Positions 16,800 to 25,772 of a DNA stretch of 32,002 nucleotides are shown piece by piece. The notes below the pieces were generated by a model. The model was given only the letters and a program-made list of their open reading frames with translations. It was not told where the DNA came from and made no database searches. The stretch is from positions 1-32,002 of the forward strand of contig JALWTH010000011.1 in assembly GCA_027082975.1 (NCBI GenBank). The letters are read 5' to 3'. A program made the position numbers and the translations under genes. The DNA is from Paracoccaceae bacterium (GTDB taxonomy: Bacteria > Pseudomonadota > Alphaproteobacteria > Rhodobacterales > Rhodobacteraceae). The stretch's first letter is position 1. Each line of letters opens with the position of its first letter.

Positions 16800-16828
16800 T
16801 TGACCCAAAACATGTATTCGAGTACCAA
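16800..16828 (+). promoter_or_regulatory. Putative sigma-70 promoter of the had-bcr operon
   Basis: TTGACC (16800-16805), a 17-base spacer and TACCAA (16823-16828) precede had by 85 bases. A second possibility is TTGACG (16793-16798), 16 bases, TATTCG (16815-16820). In either case the -10 box overlaps the palindrome at 16814-16826. Consensus match by eye only. Confidence 0.45.
16814..16826. promoter_or_regulatory. Operator-like palindrome, copy 2 (GTATTCGAGTACC)
   Basis: Second GTAYTNNNRTACC site, in the gap between korA and had. It is 45 bases from the korA start and overlaps the best -10 candidates for had. A second AT-rich half, TTTACGGTAA, follows at 16830-16839. Its position would let one protein control ferredoxin recharge and ring reduction together. 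Confidence 0.5.
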
Positions 16829-16913
16829 TTTACGGTAATTGAGAACGCGCAGCATGTCAACAAGGCCCTGACCGCAGAAAATCCGGGGAAACGGGCCCAA
16901 ACGGGGGAGAATC

Positions 16914-17972
16914 ATGGCGCGGCGCTGGCAGATGGTTTCGCAGGGAGAGCCCCTGCAGATGGTCGAATTCGAGCCCGCCCCCCCGGGCCCCGGCGAGGTG
17001 GTGGTGGAGGTGGCGGGCTGCGGCGTCTGCCATACCGATCTGGGCTTCTACTACGATGGCGTGCGCACCAATCACGCCCTGCCGCTCACCCTGGGCCACG
17101 AGATTTCCGGCGTGGTCGCGGCTGCCGGGGAGGGGGCCGAGGACTGGATCGGGCGCGCGGTGATCGTCCCCGCCGTGATGCCCTGCGGCGAATGCGATGC
17201 CTGCAAGCGCGGCAGGGGCACGATCTGCAAGGCGCAGAAGATGCCGGGCAACGACATAGAGGGCGGCTTTGCCTCCCACATCACCGTGCCGGCGCGCGGG
17301 CTCTGCCCGGTGGATACCGAAAAGCTCGCGGCCCAAGGGCTGAGCCTCGCCGATGTCTCGGTGGTGGCCGATGCGCTCACCACCCCGTATCAGGCCGCGG
17401 TGCAGGCCGGGATCGGCGCGGGCGATCTGGTGATCGTCAACGGCGTGGGCGGGGTCGGCGGCTATGCGGTGCAGGTCGCCCACGCGCTGGGCGCTACCGT
17501 GGTGGCGATCGACGTGGTGGCGGAAAAGCTCGCCGCCGTGGCCCGGTATGGCGCCGCGTTCACGCTGGACGCCCGCGAACATGACCCGCGCAGCCTCAAG
17601 GGCGCGATCCGCGACTTTGCCCGCGAAAACGGCCTGCGCTCGCGCGAATGGATCGTGATGGAATGCTCCGGCACCGCGACCGGGCAGAAGGCCGCCTTTG
17701 GCCTGCTCACCCATGGCGGCACCATGTGCGTGGTCGGCTTCACCATGGACAAGGTGGAGGTCAGGCTTTCGAACCTCATGGCCTTTCACGCCCGCCTCCT
17801 GGGCAATTGGGGCTGCCCGCCCGAGCTTTACCCCGGCGCGCTGGCGCTGGTCGAGGAGGGCAAGGTCAAGCTCGCGCCCTTCATCGAGCACAGGCCGCTC
17901 GACGAGATCAACGAAGTCTTTCGCGCCGTCCATGCGGGCGAGACGATCAAACGCCAGATCCTGGTGCCCTGA
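16914..17972 (+). CDS. had: 6-hydroxycyclohex-1-ene-1-carbonyl-CoA dehydrogenase
   Basis: A 352-residue zinc alcohol dehydrogenase. Catalytic zinc ligands are Cys36 (with Cys39/His40 in GCGVCHTD) and GHE (61-63). The structural zinc lobe is Cys91/94/97/105 in [16 protein letters not shown], and the NAD site is [11 protein letters not shown] (176-186). It oxidizes the 6-hydroxy group formed by Dch, using NAD+, in the benzoyl-CoA pathway. Family identity as an alcohol dehydrogenase is certain; the substrate follows from its place as first gene of had-oah-dch-bcrCBAD, the order I recall for Thauera aromatica. The ATG at 16914 follows GGGGGAGA. The next gene begins 11 bases after the stop, with its own GGAG site. 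Confidence 0.9.
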   Translation: MARRWQMVSQGEPLQMVEFEPAPPGPGEVVVEVAGCGVCHTDLGFYYDGVRTNHALPLTLGHEISGVVAAAGEGAEDWIGRAVIVPAVMPCGECDACKRGRGTICKAQKMPGNDIEGGFASHITVPARGLCPVDTEKLAAQGLSLADVSVVADALTTPYQAAVQAGIGAGDLVIVNGVGGVGGYAVQVAHALGATVVAIDVVAEKLAAVARYGAAFTLDAREHDPRSLKGAIRDFARENGLRSREWIVMECSGTATGQKAAFGLLTHGGTMCVVGFTMDKVEVRLSNLMAFHARLLGNWGCPPELYPGALALVEEGKVKLAPFIEHRPLDEINEVFRAVHAGETIKRQILVP

Positions 17973-17983
17973 AGGAGAATGGA

Positions 17984-19096
17984 ATGAGCTTCGAGTTTGA
18001 AAACCACGACCTGATCAGCCCCGAAACGCTGACCACCATTTCCGACAAGGTGCGCCTTGAGCGCCGCCCGGCAACCCTGCCCGATGGCACCCCGGTCGAT
18101 GACCTCTACAATGCCTGGATCATCCTCGACAATCCGGCGCAGTACAATTCCTACACCACCGATATGGTCAAGGCGGTGATCCTGGCCTTTCGCGCCGCTT
18201 CCAACATGCGCGACGTGAATGCGGTGGTGTTTACCGCTGTCGGCGACAAGGCGTTCTGCACCGGCGGCAACACGAAGGAATATGCCGAATATTATGCGGG
18301 CCGCCCGCAGGAATACCGCCAGTACATGCGGCTTTTCAACGACATGGTGAGCAGCATTCTCACCTGCGACAAGCCGGTCGTCTGCCGCGTGAACGGCATG
18401 CGCATCGGCGGCGGGCAGGAGATCGGCATGGCCTGCGATTTCTCCATCGCCCAGGACATGGCCCGCTTTGGCCAGGCCGGCCCCAAACATGGCAGCGCGG
18501 CGATTGGCGGCTCTACCGATTTCCTGCCGGTGATGATCGGCTGCGAGCAGGCCTTTGTCTCGGGCGTGCTCTGCGAGCCGTTCAGCGCCCACAAGGCGCA
18601 GCGGCTCGGCATCCTCACCGACATCGTGCCTGGCCTGAAGGTGGATGGCGCATATATCGCCAACCCGCTGGTTGAGACCGAGATGAAGACCGACGCCTTC
18701 GGCCGGCTGCTGCATGGCGAATTCAAGACCGGCGAGGCCGCCGCCGAGGGCAAGGCGCTGGTGAAGCGGGGCGAGATCGACCTGAGCGCGCTGGATGCGA
18801 AAGTGAACGAGCTCACCGGCAAGCTGCTGCTCACCTTCCCCGATTGCACCACCAAGTCGGTGGAAGAGCTGCGCAAGCCCAAGCTCAATGCCTGGAACGC
18901 GAACAAGGAAAACAGCCGCGCCTGGCTCGCAAACAACATGATGACCGAGGCCAATATGGGCTTTCGCGCCTTCAATGAGGGTAACCGCGAGGTGGGGCGC
19001 GAGGTCGATTTCGTGGCGCTGCGCCAGGAGCTTGCGGCGGGGGCGAAATGGACCCCCGAATTCATCGACAGCTTCATGCCGGGGGTGCGCAAGTGA
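17984..19096 (+). CDS. oah: 6-oxocyclohex-1-ene-1-carbonyl-CoA hydrolase (ring-opening)
   Basis: A 370-residue crotonase-family protein, about 100 residues longer than ordinary enoyl-CoA hydratases and close to the length of Oah/BzdY (about 376). LDNPAQYNSYTTDMVKA, FTAVGDKAFCTGGNTKEYA and CRVNGMRIGGGQEIGMACDFS are the CoA-binding and oxyanion-hole segments; GQAGPKHGSAAIGGSTDFL follows. It adds water to the ring double bond and cleaves the ring to 3-hydroxypimelyl-CoA. A C-terminal helical extension (KSVEELRKPKLNAWNANKE) is typical of this subfamily. The start at 17984 is chosen by AAGGAG and by the MSFEFENHDL N-terminus; an ATG at 17979 is out of frame. The stop overlaps the GTG start of dch. 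Confidence 0.92.
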   Translation: MSFEFENHDLISPETLTTISDKVRLERRPATLPDGTPVDDLYNAWIILDNPAQYNSYTTDMVKAVILAFRAASNMRDVNAVVFTAVGDKAFCTGGNTKEYAEYYAGRPQEYRQYMRLFNDMVSSILTCDKPVVCRVNGMRIGGGQEIGMACDFSIAQDMARFGQAGPKHGSAAIGGSTDFLPVMIGCEQAFVSGVLCEPFSAHKAQRLGILTDIVPGLKVDGAYIANPLVETEMKTDAFGRLLHGEFKTGEAAAEGKALVKRGEIDLSALDAKVNELTGKLLLTFPDCTTKSVEELRKPKLNAWNANKENSRAWLANNMMTEANMGFRAFNEGNREVGREVDFVALRQELAAGAKWTPEFIDSFMPGVRK

Positions 19097-19860
19097 GCGA
19101 TTGCCTGAGAACGACGACCGAGCTTGACGGCAAGCTGTTGCGCCTGACGCTGAACCGGCCCAAGGCGAATATCGTCGATGCCGGGATGATCGCCGCGCTC
19201 ACCCATGCCTTTGACAAGGCCGCCCATGACAGCGCCCTTGCCGCGGTGCTGCTGGATGCCGAGGGGCCGCATTTTTCCTTTGGCGCCTCGGTCGAAGAGC
19301 ACCTGCCCGAGCAATGCGAGGGGATGCTCGCGAGCCTGCACAAGCTGATCCGCATGATGCTGGCCTTTCCGCTGCCGGTGCTGGTGGCGGTGCGCGGCCA
19401 GTGCCTGGGCGGCGGGCTTGAGGTCGCCATGGCCGGGCACATGATATTCGCAGCGCCGGATGCGCAGCTGGGCCAGCCGGAGATGAAGCTCGGCGTTTTC
19501 GCGCCGGCCGCAAGCGTGCTCATGCCCGAGCGCATGGGCCAGCCGCTGGCGCAGGATCTGCTGCTCTCGGGCCGCTCCATGGTGGCCGGTGAGGCGCTGG
19601 AGGCAGGCCTCATCGACCACCTGACCGATACGCCGGAGGATGCCGCGCGCGCCTATGTGGAAAAGCACCTGGCGGTGAAGAGCACCTCTTCCCTGCGCCT
19701 TGCGGTGCGGGCAGCGCGCGAGCCCTTCCTTGCCAGGGTATTGCCGCGCATCGACGAGGTGGAGCGGCTCTATCTGGAGGAACTCATGCAAACCCGCGAC
19801 GCGGTGGAGGGGCTTGAAGCCTTCCTCGCCAAGCGCCCAGCCAAGTGGGAGAACAGATGA
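19093..19860 (+). CDS. dch: Cyclohexa-1,5-diene-1-carbonyl-CoA hydratase
   Basis: A 255-residue crotonase-fold hydratase, matching the length of Dch (about 258). Motifs are RLTLNRPKANIVDAGM near the N-terminus, LDAEGPHFSFGASVEEHLPE (oxyanion half one) and VRGQCLGGGLEVAMAGHMIFA (half two), followed by GQPEMKLGVFAPAAS. The NRPKANIVDA phrase is a recognizable feature of the dienoyl-CoA hydratase group. It adds water to the dienoyl-CoA made by benzoyl-CoA reductase. The start is a GTG at 19093, giving a GTGA overlap with the oah stop and the expected MSDCLRTTTELDGKLL N-terminus. A longer in-frame ATG at 19048 lies inside oah and is rejected. Its stop overlaps the bcrC start. Confidence 0.9.
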   Translation: MSDCLRTTTELDGKLLRLTLNRPKANIVDAGMIAALTHAFDKAAHDSALAAVLLDAEGPHFSFGASVEEHLPEQCEGMLASLHKLIRMMLAFPLPVLVAVRGQCLGGGLEVAMAGHMIFAAPDAQLGQPEMKLGVFAPAASVLMPERMGQPLAQDLLLSGRSMVAGEALEAGLIDHLTDTPEDAARAYVEKHLAVKSTSSLRLAVRAAREPFLARVLPRIDEVERLYLEELMQTRDAVEGLEAFLAKRPAKWENR

Positions 19861-21032
19861 CCGGGAAAACCACAAAAGAAATCGTCGCCCGCGCCGAGGC
19901 GCTTTATGACGACCTCGATTTCACCGCCGCGCGCGCGTGGAAGGAGGCCGAGCCGGGCCGTCATGTGATCGGGCATCTGCCGATCTACGTGCCGCGCGAG
20001 CTGATCCATGCCGCCGGGATGCTGCCCTTGGGCATCATGGGCGGGGGCGACCGGCTCGAGGTGATCCATGGCGACGCCTATTATCAGAGCTACATCTGCC
20101 GCATCCCGCGCTCGACCATCGAGCTTGGCCTTTCCGGGCGGCTCGATTTCGTCTCGGGGATGCTGTTTCCCTCGATCTGCGACGTGATCCGCAACCTTTC
20201 CGGCATGTGGATGACGCTGTTTCCCGATGTTTATGTCAAGTATTTCGACACCCCCCAGACCTTCGAAGACGAGATCGGCGGGCAGTTCTACATCGGCGAG
20301 ATGCGCGAGCTTCTGGAGGGGCTCGAGCGGATCGCGGGCCGCAAGGTGACCGATGACGACATTAACGCCTCGATCGCCGTCTACAACGAGAACCGCGCGC
20401 TTCTGCGCGAGCTTTACGCCCTGCGCGCCGAACTGCCCTGGCAGGCGCCCGCCTCCGAAGCCTATCTGGTGGCCCGCGCGGGCCTGGTGCTGCCGGTGGA
20501 GGAGCACAACGCGATGCTGCGCGACTATATCGACGCGGCGCGCGCCACCAGACGCCCGATCAAGGACAACGCCAAGGTGATCCTCACCGGCATGTTCTGC
20601 GAACAGCCGCCGCTCAACCTGATCAAGTCGCTGGAGCTTGCCGGCTGCTATGTGGTGGACGACGATTTCATGCTGGTCGCCCGCTGGCTGACCGAGGAAG
20701 TCCCCACCGATGGCGACCCGCTTGAAGCGCTCAGCCACGCCTTCCTGCATCACTCCATGTCCACCGCTGCCAAATACGAGCCGGACGAGGCGGAGAAGGG
20801 CAAGTTCCTGATCCGGGCCATGGAGCGCACCGGGGCCGAGGGGGTGATCTTCGCTTCCACCTCCTTCTGCGACCCGGCGCTGCTCGACCGCCCCATGCTC
20901 CAGCATGTGCTGGACGAGGCAAACATCCCCTACATCGCCTTCAAATACGCCGAGAACAGCGGCCAGATGCAGCCCATCCGCGAGCAGGCGGGCACCTTCG
21001 TCGATTCAATCAAACTGTGGAGCGCGGCATGA
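19857..21032 (+). CDS. bcrC: Benzoyl-CoA reductase subunit C
   Basis: A 391-residue member of the BcrC/BadD/HgdB family (2-hydroxyacyl-CoA dehydratase D component). With BcrB it forms the substrate-reducing half of the class I enzyme, taking electrons one at a time from the ATP-driven BcrAD module. HLPIYVPRELIHAAGMLPLGIMGGGD is the usual N-terminal block. Later come FPSICDVIRNLSGMW, LTGMFCEQPPLNLIKSLE and FASTSFCDPALLDRPML, each with a conserved cysteine that may bind the iron-sulfur cluster. Length agrees with the Thauera protein (about 384). ATG 19857 is preferred over GTG 19845; GGGAGA lies just upstream. It is coupled to dch and bcrB by ATGA overlaps. Confidence 0.93.
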   Translation: MTGKTTKEIVARAEALYDDLDFTAARAWKEAEPGRHVIGHLPIYVPRELIHAAGMLPLGIMGGGDRLEVIHGDAYYQSYICRIPRSTIELGLSGRLDFVSGMLFPSICDVIRNLSGMWMTLFPDVYVKYFDTPQTFEDEIGGQFYIGEMRELLEGLERIAGRKVTDDDINASIAVYNENRALLRELYALRAELPWQAPASEAYLVARAGLVLPVEEHNAMLRDYIDAARATRRPIKDNAKVILTGMFCEQPPLNLIKSLELAGCYVVDDDFMLVARWLTEEVPTDGDPLEALSHAFLHHSMSTAAKYEPDEAEKGKFLIRAMERTGAEGVIFASTSFCDPALLDRPMLQHVLDEANIPYIAFKYAENSGQMQPIREQAGTFVDSIKLWSAA

Positions 21033-22336
21033 AACCTACCATCGTGAAAGCCCGGCCCGATGACGTCCAGAAGGACGCCTCGATGATCCTGCAAAAAGAG
21101 ATGATGGCGCGCCATTACGACCGTCTCTGCGATGCGCCGATGACCGGGGAAAAGGTCGCCTCGACCTTCGTGCCGGGCAACCTCAACGAACTGATCATGT
21201 GCTTCGATCTCGTCAACAACCTGCCCGAGGTCAACGCGATCCAGTCCGGCCTGCGCAAGAAGTCCGGCCAGTACATCATGGAGGCGGAGCGCTCCGGCCA
21301 TTCCGAGGATGTCTGCACCTATGTGAAATCCGACATCGGCATGATGATGAAGGGCAATATCGGCCCCAATGGCCGCGAACTGCCCAAACCCGACGTGCTG
21401 CTTTTGAGCTATACGGGCTGTTTCACCTTCCTCAAGTGGTTCGAGCTCTTGCGCGAGCAGTACAAATGCCCGACCATCTTCTTGCAGACCCCTTACATGG
21501 CCGACGGCAAGATCACGCCCAACATGATCCAGTACATGGTCAGGCAGCTGAAGGAAGACGTGATCCCGACGCTGGAGGAGGTCTCGGGCGTCAAGTTCGA
21601 CATCGACCGCCTGCGCGAATACCTGAAGAAATCCGCCCAGGCCGAGGATGATCTGGTGGCGGTGCTGCAAAGCGCGAAGCACAAGCCCAGCCCGATCGAC
21701 GCCTATTTCGGCGGCATCTACTATATCGGCCCGATCTTCGGCGCCTTTCGCGGCACGGATGACGCGATCGAATACTACAAGTTCCTGCGCCGCGAGGTGG
21801 AAGAGCGCATCGCCAAGGGGCTCGGCCCGATCACGCCCGACGGCACCATGGAGGGCGAGAAATACCGCCTCGTGGTCGAAGGCCCGCCCAATTACACCTC
21901 CTTCCGCCAGTTCTGGAAGATGTTCTACGAAGAGGGCGCGACCGTGGTCGCCTCGTCCTATACCAAGGTCGGCGGCACCTATGATTTCGGCTTCCGCCAC
22001 GACCCGGACCGCCCGCTTGAGAGCCTCGCCGAATATTGCCTGAACGTCTACACCAACCGCAGCTTGCCCATGCGCATCGACATGCTGGTGAATTACATCA
22101 ACGAATACGAGGCCGACGGGCTGCTGATCAACTCGATCAAGTCCTGCAACTCGTTCTCGGCAGGCCAGCTTCTGATCATGCGCGAGGTGGAAAAGCGCAC
22201 CGGCAAGCCCGCGGCCTTCATCGAGACCGATCTGGTGGACCCGCGCTATTTCTCGGCGGCCAATGTCAAGAACCGGCTGGAGAGCTACTTCCAGATGGTC
22301 GAGCAGAAACGTTCGGGGAAAGGAGCGGCGGCATGA
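21029..22336 (+). CDS. bcrB: Benzoyl-CoA reductase subunit B
   Basis: A 435-residue protein of the same family as BcrC but longer, as in Thauera (about 434). Conserved regions are [52 protein letters not shown] (cluster cysteine), [55 protein letters not shown] and [16 protein letters not shown]. The [19 protein letters not shown] end is a hallmark of BcrB/BadE. It pairs with BcrC to hold benzoyl-CoA and a double-cubane or [4Fe-4S] centre for Birch-like ring reduction. The ATG at 21029 overlaps the bcrC stop; an upstream GTG at 21017 lacks a ribosome site. bcrA follows with another ATGA overlap. Confidence 0.94.
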   Translation: MKPTIVKARPDDVQKDASMILQKEMMARHYDRLCDAPMTGEKVASTFVPGNLNELIMCFDLVNNLPEVNAIQSGLRKKSGQYIMEAERSGHSEDVCTYVKSDIGMMMKGNIGPNGRELPKPDVLLLSYTGCFTFLKWFELLREQYKCPTIFLQTPYMADGKITPNMIQYMVRQLKEDVIPTLEEVSGVKFDIDRLREYLKKSAQAEDDLVAVLQSAKHKPSPIDAYFGGIYYIGPIFGAFRGTDDAIEYYKFLRREVEERIAKGLGPITPDGTMEGEKYRLVVEGPPNYTSFRQFWKMFYEEGATVVASSYTKVGGTYDFGFRHDPDRPLESLAEYCLNVYTNRSLPMRIDMLVNYINEYEADGLLINSIKSCNSFSAGQLLIMREVEKRTGKPAAFIETDLVDPRYFSAANVKNRLESYFQMVEQKRSGKGAAA

Positions 22337-23667
22337 GCGCGATGAAGACCTTTGTCGGCATTGACCTGGGCTCCACCACCACCAAGGCGGTGTTGCTCGA
22401 CGAGGAGGGCCAGGTTCTGGGGCGCGGCATCACCAATTCGCGCTCCAATTACGACACCGCCTGCCGGGTGGCCCAGCAGGAGGCGCTGGTGGATGCGCGC
22501 TTCACCCTGTTTCGCCGCCAGTTCGGCTCCGACCAGGCGCTGAGCGCCGAGGCCGAGGCCTTTCTCGACGCGCTGGAGCAGAATTTCCGCCTCGAGCAGT
22601 TTCTCGAGCAGCTTGCCGACCTCGAAGAGACCTGCACCCGTCTGGTGCAGGGCGAGCGTTTTGCAAAGACGGGCGACGGGCTCAAGGCGGCGCTGGCCGA
22701 GATATTCAGCCGCCTGCGCGCCGAGGCCCCGGCGCTCTACGGCCCCAATTCCACCCGCAAGTCGGACTTCTTCCGCGACATTGCCGGCTCGCGCTACATC
22801 AACCTCGCCGAAGAGGTTGCGCGCGAAATGGGCGTCGCCAATGACGCGCTGATCAACCTCTACGACAAGTCGATCATCGCGGTGGAAAACCGCCCGCCCT
22901 CGGGCTCGCTCGACGAAAAGTTCCAGAAGGCGCTGAAGCGGGTCACGTCCTCCGGCGAGGGGGTGACCGCCGATCTGGCGCAAAAGGCGGAGAACGCGCT
23001 CGGCGTCGCGCTTGAGGAGACATACCTGGTCGGCACCGGCTACGGGCGCGTCACCCTGCCCTTTTCCAAGGAACATATCCGCTCCGAGATCCTCTGCCAC
23101 GGGCTCGGCGCGCACATGATGTATCCCAAGACCCGCACCGTGCTCGACATCGGCGGGCAGGATACCAAGGGCATTCAGGTGGATGAAAACGGCATCGTCG
23201 AGAATTTCCAGATGAACGACCGCTGCGCCGCCGGCTGCGGCCGCTATCTGGGCTATATCGCCGACGAGATGAACATGGGCCTGCACGAGCTCGGGCCGCT
23301 GGCGATGAAGTCCTCCAAGCCCGCGCGGATCAACTCGACCTGCACCGTCTTTGCCGGCGCCGAGCTGCGCGACCGGCTGGCCTTGGGCGAGAAGCGCGAG
23401 GATATCCTCGCCGGCCTGCACCGCGCCATCATCCTGCGCGCCATCTCGATCCTGTCGCGCTCCGGCGGCGTGCAGGACCAGATGACCTTTACCGGCGGGG
23501 TGGCCAAGAACGAGGCCGCCGTGCGCGAACTCAAGAAGCTGATCCGCGAAAATTACGGCGACGTGACCATCAATATCGACCCGGATTCGATCTATACCGG
23601 CTCGCTCGGAGCGGCGGAATTTGCCCGCCGCGCCGCCGAGGGCCGCATGGAAGGAGTAGAGGCATGA
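22333..23667 (+). CDS. bcrA: Benzoyl-CoA reductase subunit A, ATP-binding activase
   Basis: A 444-residue ASKHA-fold ATPase. The phosphate-1 motif is [10 protein letters not shown] (9-18); phosphate-2 is [10 protein letters not shown] starting at Asp272; an adenosine motif [12 protein letters not shown] lies near the C-terminus. Cys298 and Cys302 in [10 protein letters not shown] are the ligands of the [4Fe-4S] cluster shared with BcrD. Compared with the plain HgdC activator it has a 150-residue insertion (about 50-220), as expected for BcrA of the Thauera type (about 438 residues). ATP hydrolysis here pushes low-potential electrons into BcrBC. The start at 22333 overlaps the bcrB stop; a second ATG at 22342 ([10 protein letters not shown]) is also possible. 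It overlaps bcrD by ATGA. Confidence 0.94.
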   Translation: MSAMKTFVGIDLGSTTTKAVLLDEEGQVLGRGITNSRSNYDTACRVAQQEALVDARFTLFRRQFGSDQALSAEAEAFLDALEQNFRLEQFLEQLADLEETCTRLVQGERFAKTGDGLKAALAEIFSRLRAEAPALYGPNSTRKSDFFRDIAGSRYINLAEEVAREMGVANDALINLYDKSIIAVENRPPSGSLDEKFQKALKRVTSSGEGVTADLAQKAENALGVALEETYLVGTGYGRVTLPFSKEHIRSEILCHGLGAHMMYPKTRTVLDIGGQDTKGIQVDENGIVENFQMNDRCAAGCGRYLGYIADEMNMGLHELGPLAMKSSKPARINSTCTVFAGAELRDRLALGEKREDILAGLHRAIILRAISILSRSGGVQDQMTFTGGVAKNEAAVRELKKLIRENYGDVTINIDPDSIYTGSLGAAEFARRAAEGRMEGVEA

Positions 23668-24509
23668 CACTGGCAGCAGGCATTGATCTGGGGACCGGCG
23701 CGGTCAAGGCAGCGATCTTTCGGGTCGAGAACGGCCGCGAAGAATGGCTCTCCAGGGCCACCCTGCGCATCCGCTCGCGCGACCCGATGCAGCTTTCGCG
23801 CGAGGCCTTTGACCAGGTGCTGGAGGATGCGGGGCTTTCCGAGGGCGACATCGACTATATCGCCACCACCGGCGAGGGCGAGAGCCTCGAATGGCATACC
23901 GGCCATTTCTACTCCATGACCAGCCACGCCCGCGGCGCGCGCTACCTCGAGCCGCGCGCCGGCGCCATCCTCGATTGCGGCGCCCTGCATGGCCGGGCGA
24001 TGATCATGGATGAAAGAGGCAAGGTCACCAATTACAAGATGACCAGCCAATGCGCATCCGGCTCCGGCCAGTTCCTCGAAAACATCGCCCGCTATCTCGG
24101 CATCGCCCAGGACGAGATCGGCGCGCTTTCGATGCAGGCCGACGACCCGGAGGAAGTCAGCTCGATCTGCGCCGTTCTGGCCGAGACCGACGTGATCAAC
24201 ATGGTCAGCCGCGGCATCACCGCGCCCAATATCCTCAAGGGTATCCACCTCTCCATGGCCGGCCGCCTCGCCCGCCTGCTCAAGGCGATCGGCGTCAGGA
24301 ACGACGTGGTGATGATGACCGGCGGGCTGGCGACCGACGAGGGTCTGTGCGAAGCCCTGCGCGAGAAGCTCGCAGCGCTCAGGGGAGTCGATGCCAAAGT
24401 GGTAAACCACCCCGACAGCATCTATGCCGGCGCCATCGGCGCGGCCCTCTGGGGGGCGTTCCGGTTTGACAAGCTGGCCGCCACCGGACAAGTCTTGAAA
24501 GCATCCTGA
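23664..24509 (+). CDS. bcrD: Benzoyl-CoA reductase subunit D, ATP-binding activase
   Basis: A 281-residue ASKHA ATPase, shorter than BcrA and equal to the Thauera subunit (about 282). [14 protein letters not shown] (6-19) is phosphate motif 1. [14 protein letters not shown] is the second phosphate region, where the usual DIGGQD has become DCGALH, as I recall for BcrD. Cys130 in [14 protein letters not shown] and a later cysteine ([11 protein letters not shown]) would bind the cluster bridging BcrA and Bcr[13 protein letters not shown] is the adenosine motif. The BcrAD dimer hydrolyses about two ATP per benzoyl-CoA reduced, by family knowledge. It is coupled to bcrA by ATGA and followed after 13 bases by the ferredoxin gene with an AAGGAG site. 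Confidence 0.93.
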   Translation: MTLAAGIDLGTGAVKAAIFRVENGREEWLSRATLRIRSRDPMQLSREAFDQVLEDAGLSEGDIDYIATTGEGESLEWHTGHFYSMTSHARGARYLEPRAGAILDCGALHGRAMIMDERGKVTNYKMTSQCASGSGQFLENIARYLGIAQDEIGALSMQADDPEEVSSICAVLAETDVINMVSRGITAPNILKGIHLSMAGRLARLLKAIGVRNDVVMMTGGLATDEGLCEALREKLAALRGVDAKVVNHPDSIYAGAIGAALWGAFRFDKLAATGQVLKAS

Positions 24510-24522
24510 AGGAGAAGCAACC

Positions 24523-24765
24523 ATGGCCCTGATGATCGTCGATCCCTGCACCGCCTGCGATGCCTGCGAGCCGGTCTGCCCGAACGAGGCGATCAGCCCG
24601 GGCGATCCCTACTACGTGATCGACCCGATGAAATGCACCGAATGCGTCGGCGCCGAGGACGAGCCGCAATGCCAGCTTGTCTGCCCCGAGGAGTGCATCG
24701 TGCCGAACCCGGACTGGGAAGAGACCAAAGAAGAACTCCAGGCCAAATACGACGCGATGCAGTAA
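24523..24765 (+). CDS. fdx: 2[4Fe-4S] ferredoxin, electron donor to benzoyl-CoA reductase
   Basis: An 80-residue ferredoxin. First cluster motif: Cys9, 12, 15 and 19 (CTACDACEPVCP). Second motif: Cys38 and 41, then an eight-residue loop, then Cys50 and 54, with an acidic C-terminal helix to residue 80. The long loop and tail place it in the Allochromatium-type group, whose members have very low potentials. As the last gene of the bcr operon, and with korAB nearby, it should carry electrons from KorAB to BcrABCD. AAGGAG lies 8 bases before the ATG. The 28 bases to the convergent GNAT gene hold no obvious hairpin. Confidence 0.93.
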   Translation: MALMIVDPCTACDACEPVCPNEAISPGDPYYVIDPMKCTECVGAEDEPQCQLVCPEECIVPNPDWEETKEELQAKYDAMQ

Positions 24766-24793
24766 GCGCGCCTCCAGCGCCCGGCTCTGTGCC

Positions 24794-25765
24794 TTATTTC
24801 AGCCCGCGCACCAGCACCAGCCGCTGTGCGGGCGTGAAACCCATCGCCCCCAGATAGGTGATCAGGGCGGTATCGTCCCAGTCGATCTCGGTGCGAATGG
24901 TCTCGACGCGCAGCGTGGCGAGATTGGCGATCAGCTGCGCCATCAGCGCCCGCCCCACGCCCTGGCCCCGATAGCCCGGATCGACCCCGAGCGTGTCCAT
25001 CTCGGCTTCGGTGCCGGTATGGCCGAACTCGCCGAAATCCACCCGCGCCATGATGAAGCCGACCGGGTAGCCCTCCATCTCGGCCACCAGCGATACCCGC
25101 ACGCCGCTTTCATGCAGCGTGTCATGCATCTTGCGGCTGAGATAATCGCTGCGGTCGGTGCCGGTATTTTCGCGATCAATGGCGATGATCTTGCCAAGGT
25201 CGCCTTCCCGCATCGAGCGCACCAGCACCCGTTCGCGCGACAGCGCATCCGCCGCATCGCCCTCGGGCGAAGAGTAATCTGGCTCCGCATCCCACTGATC
25301 CTCGCGCTCGCCCTCCAACTCCTGGGCCATCAGCTCGGTGGTGCGGGTCAGGACCAGCCGCGGGGCGAGGGCAAAGCCGGCCCTGGCGAGAAAGCCCGCC
25401 ATCGGGCTGCCCCACTCGATCTGGCTCGAAAGCGTCGCCACCCCCTTGCCCGCAAGCACTCGCGCCACATCATCCAGCAGCGCCTGCCCGTAGCCCTTGT
25501 GCCCATGGGCCGGGTCCACCCCGATCGCATCCAGCGCCGCGCTGGCGCCGGGCTTGCCGAATTCACCGCTTACCAGCTTGGCAAAGGCAAAGCCCACCAG
25601 CGCGCCCCCTTCCTCGAGCCCCGAATAGACGAAATCCTTCGGCCGGCTGGTTGCCGCCGCCAGGCGCTTTTCGAAATATCCGCGCCGGGAGATACCCGTC
25701 GCCGCCTGGTCCATGGCGATGACGGCTTCCAGGTCGTTAGCGTTCAAGGGTCTGATATTGTGCAT
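24794..25765 (-). CDS. Tandem-GNAT acetyltransferase
   Basis: A 323-residue protein with two GNAT domains. The first (about 1-150) starts IRPLNANDLEAVIAMD and has the acetyl-CoA loop VDPAHGKGYGQALL-like segment (here DPAHGHKGYGQALL). The second (about 175-323) starts VRSMREGDLGKIIAID and has DPGYRGQGVGRALMAQL, a perfect R/QxxGxG/A loop. Both halves could bind acetyl-CoA. The substrate is unknown; protein lysines, small amines or antibiotics are all possible. The ATG at 25765 follows GAGGA and begins 7 bases after the hemerythrin stop, so the two form an operon. The upstream extension to 25819 overlaps the hemerythrin gene and is rejected. In Rhodopseudomonas, GNAT enzymes are reported to acetylate the benzoate-CoA ligase, which makes the location suggestive. 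Confidence 0.8.
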   Translation of the reverse strand: MHNIRPLNANDLEAVIAMDQAATGISRRGYFEKRLAAATSRPKDFVYSGLEEGGALVGFAFAKLVSGEFGKPGASAALDAIGVDPAHGHKGYGQALLDDVARVLAGKGVATLSSQIEWGSPMAGFLARAGFALAPRLVLTRTTELMAQELEGEREDQWDAEPDYSSPEGDAADALSRERVLVRSMREGDLGKIIAIDRENTGTDRSDYLSRKMHDTLHESGVRVSLVAEMEGYPVGFIMARVDFGEFGHTGTEAEMDTLGVDPGYRGQGVGRALMAQLIANLATLRVETIRTEIDWDDTALITYLGAMGFTPAQRLVLVRGLK

Positions 25766-25772
25766 GATTTCC

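Noticed and set aside
18292-19875. Minus-strand open frame of 527 codons opposite oah and dch
   Set aside because: No motif; it is the complement of two crotonase-family genes with strong evidence.
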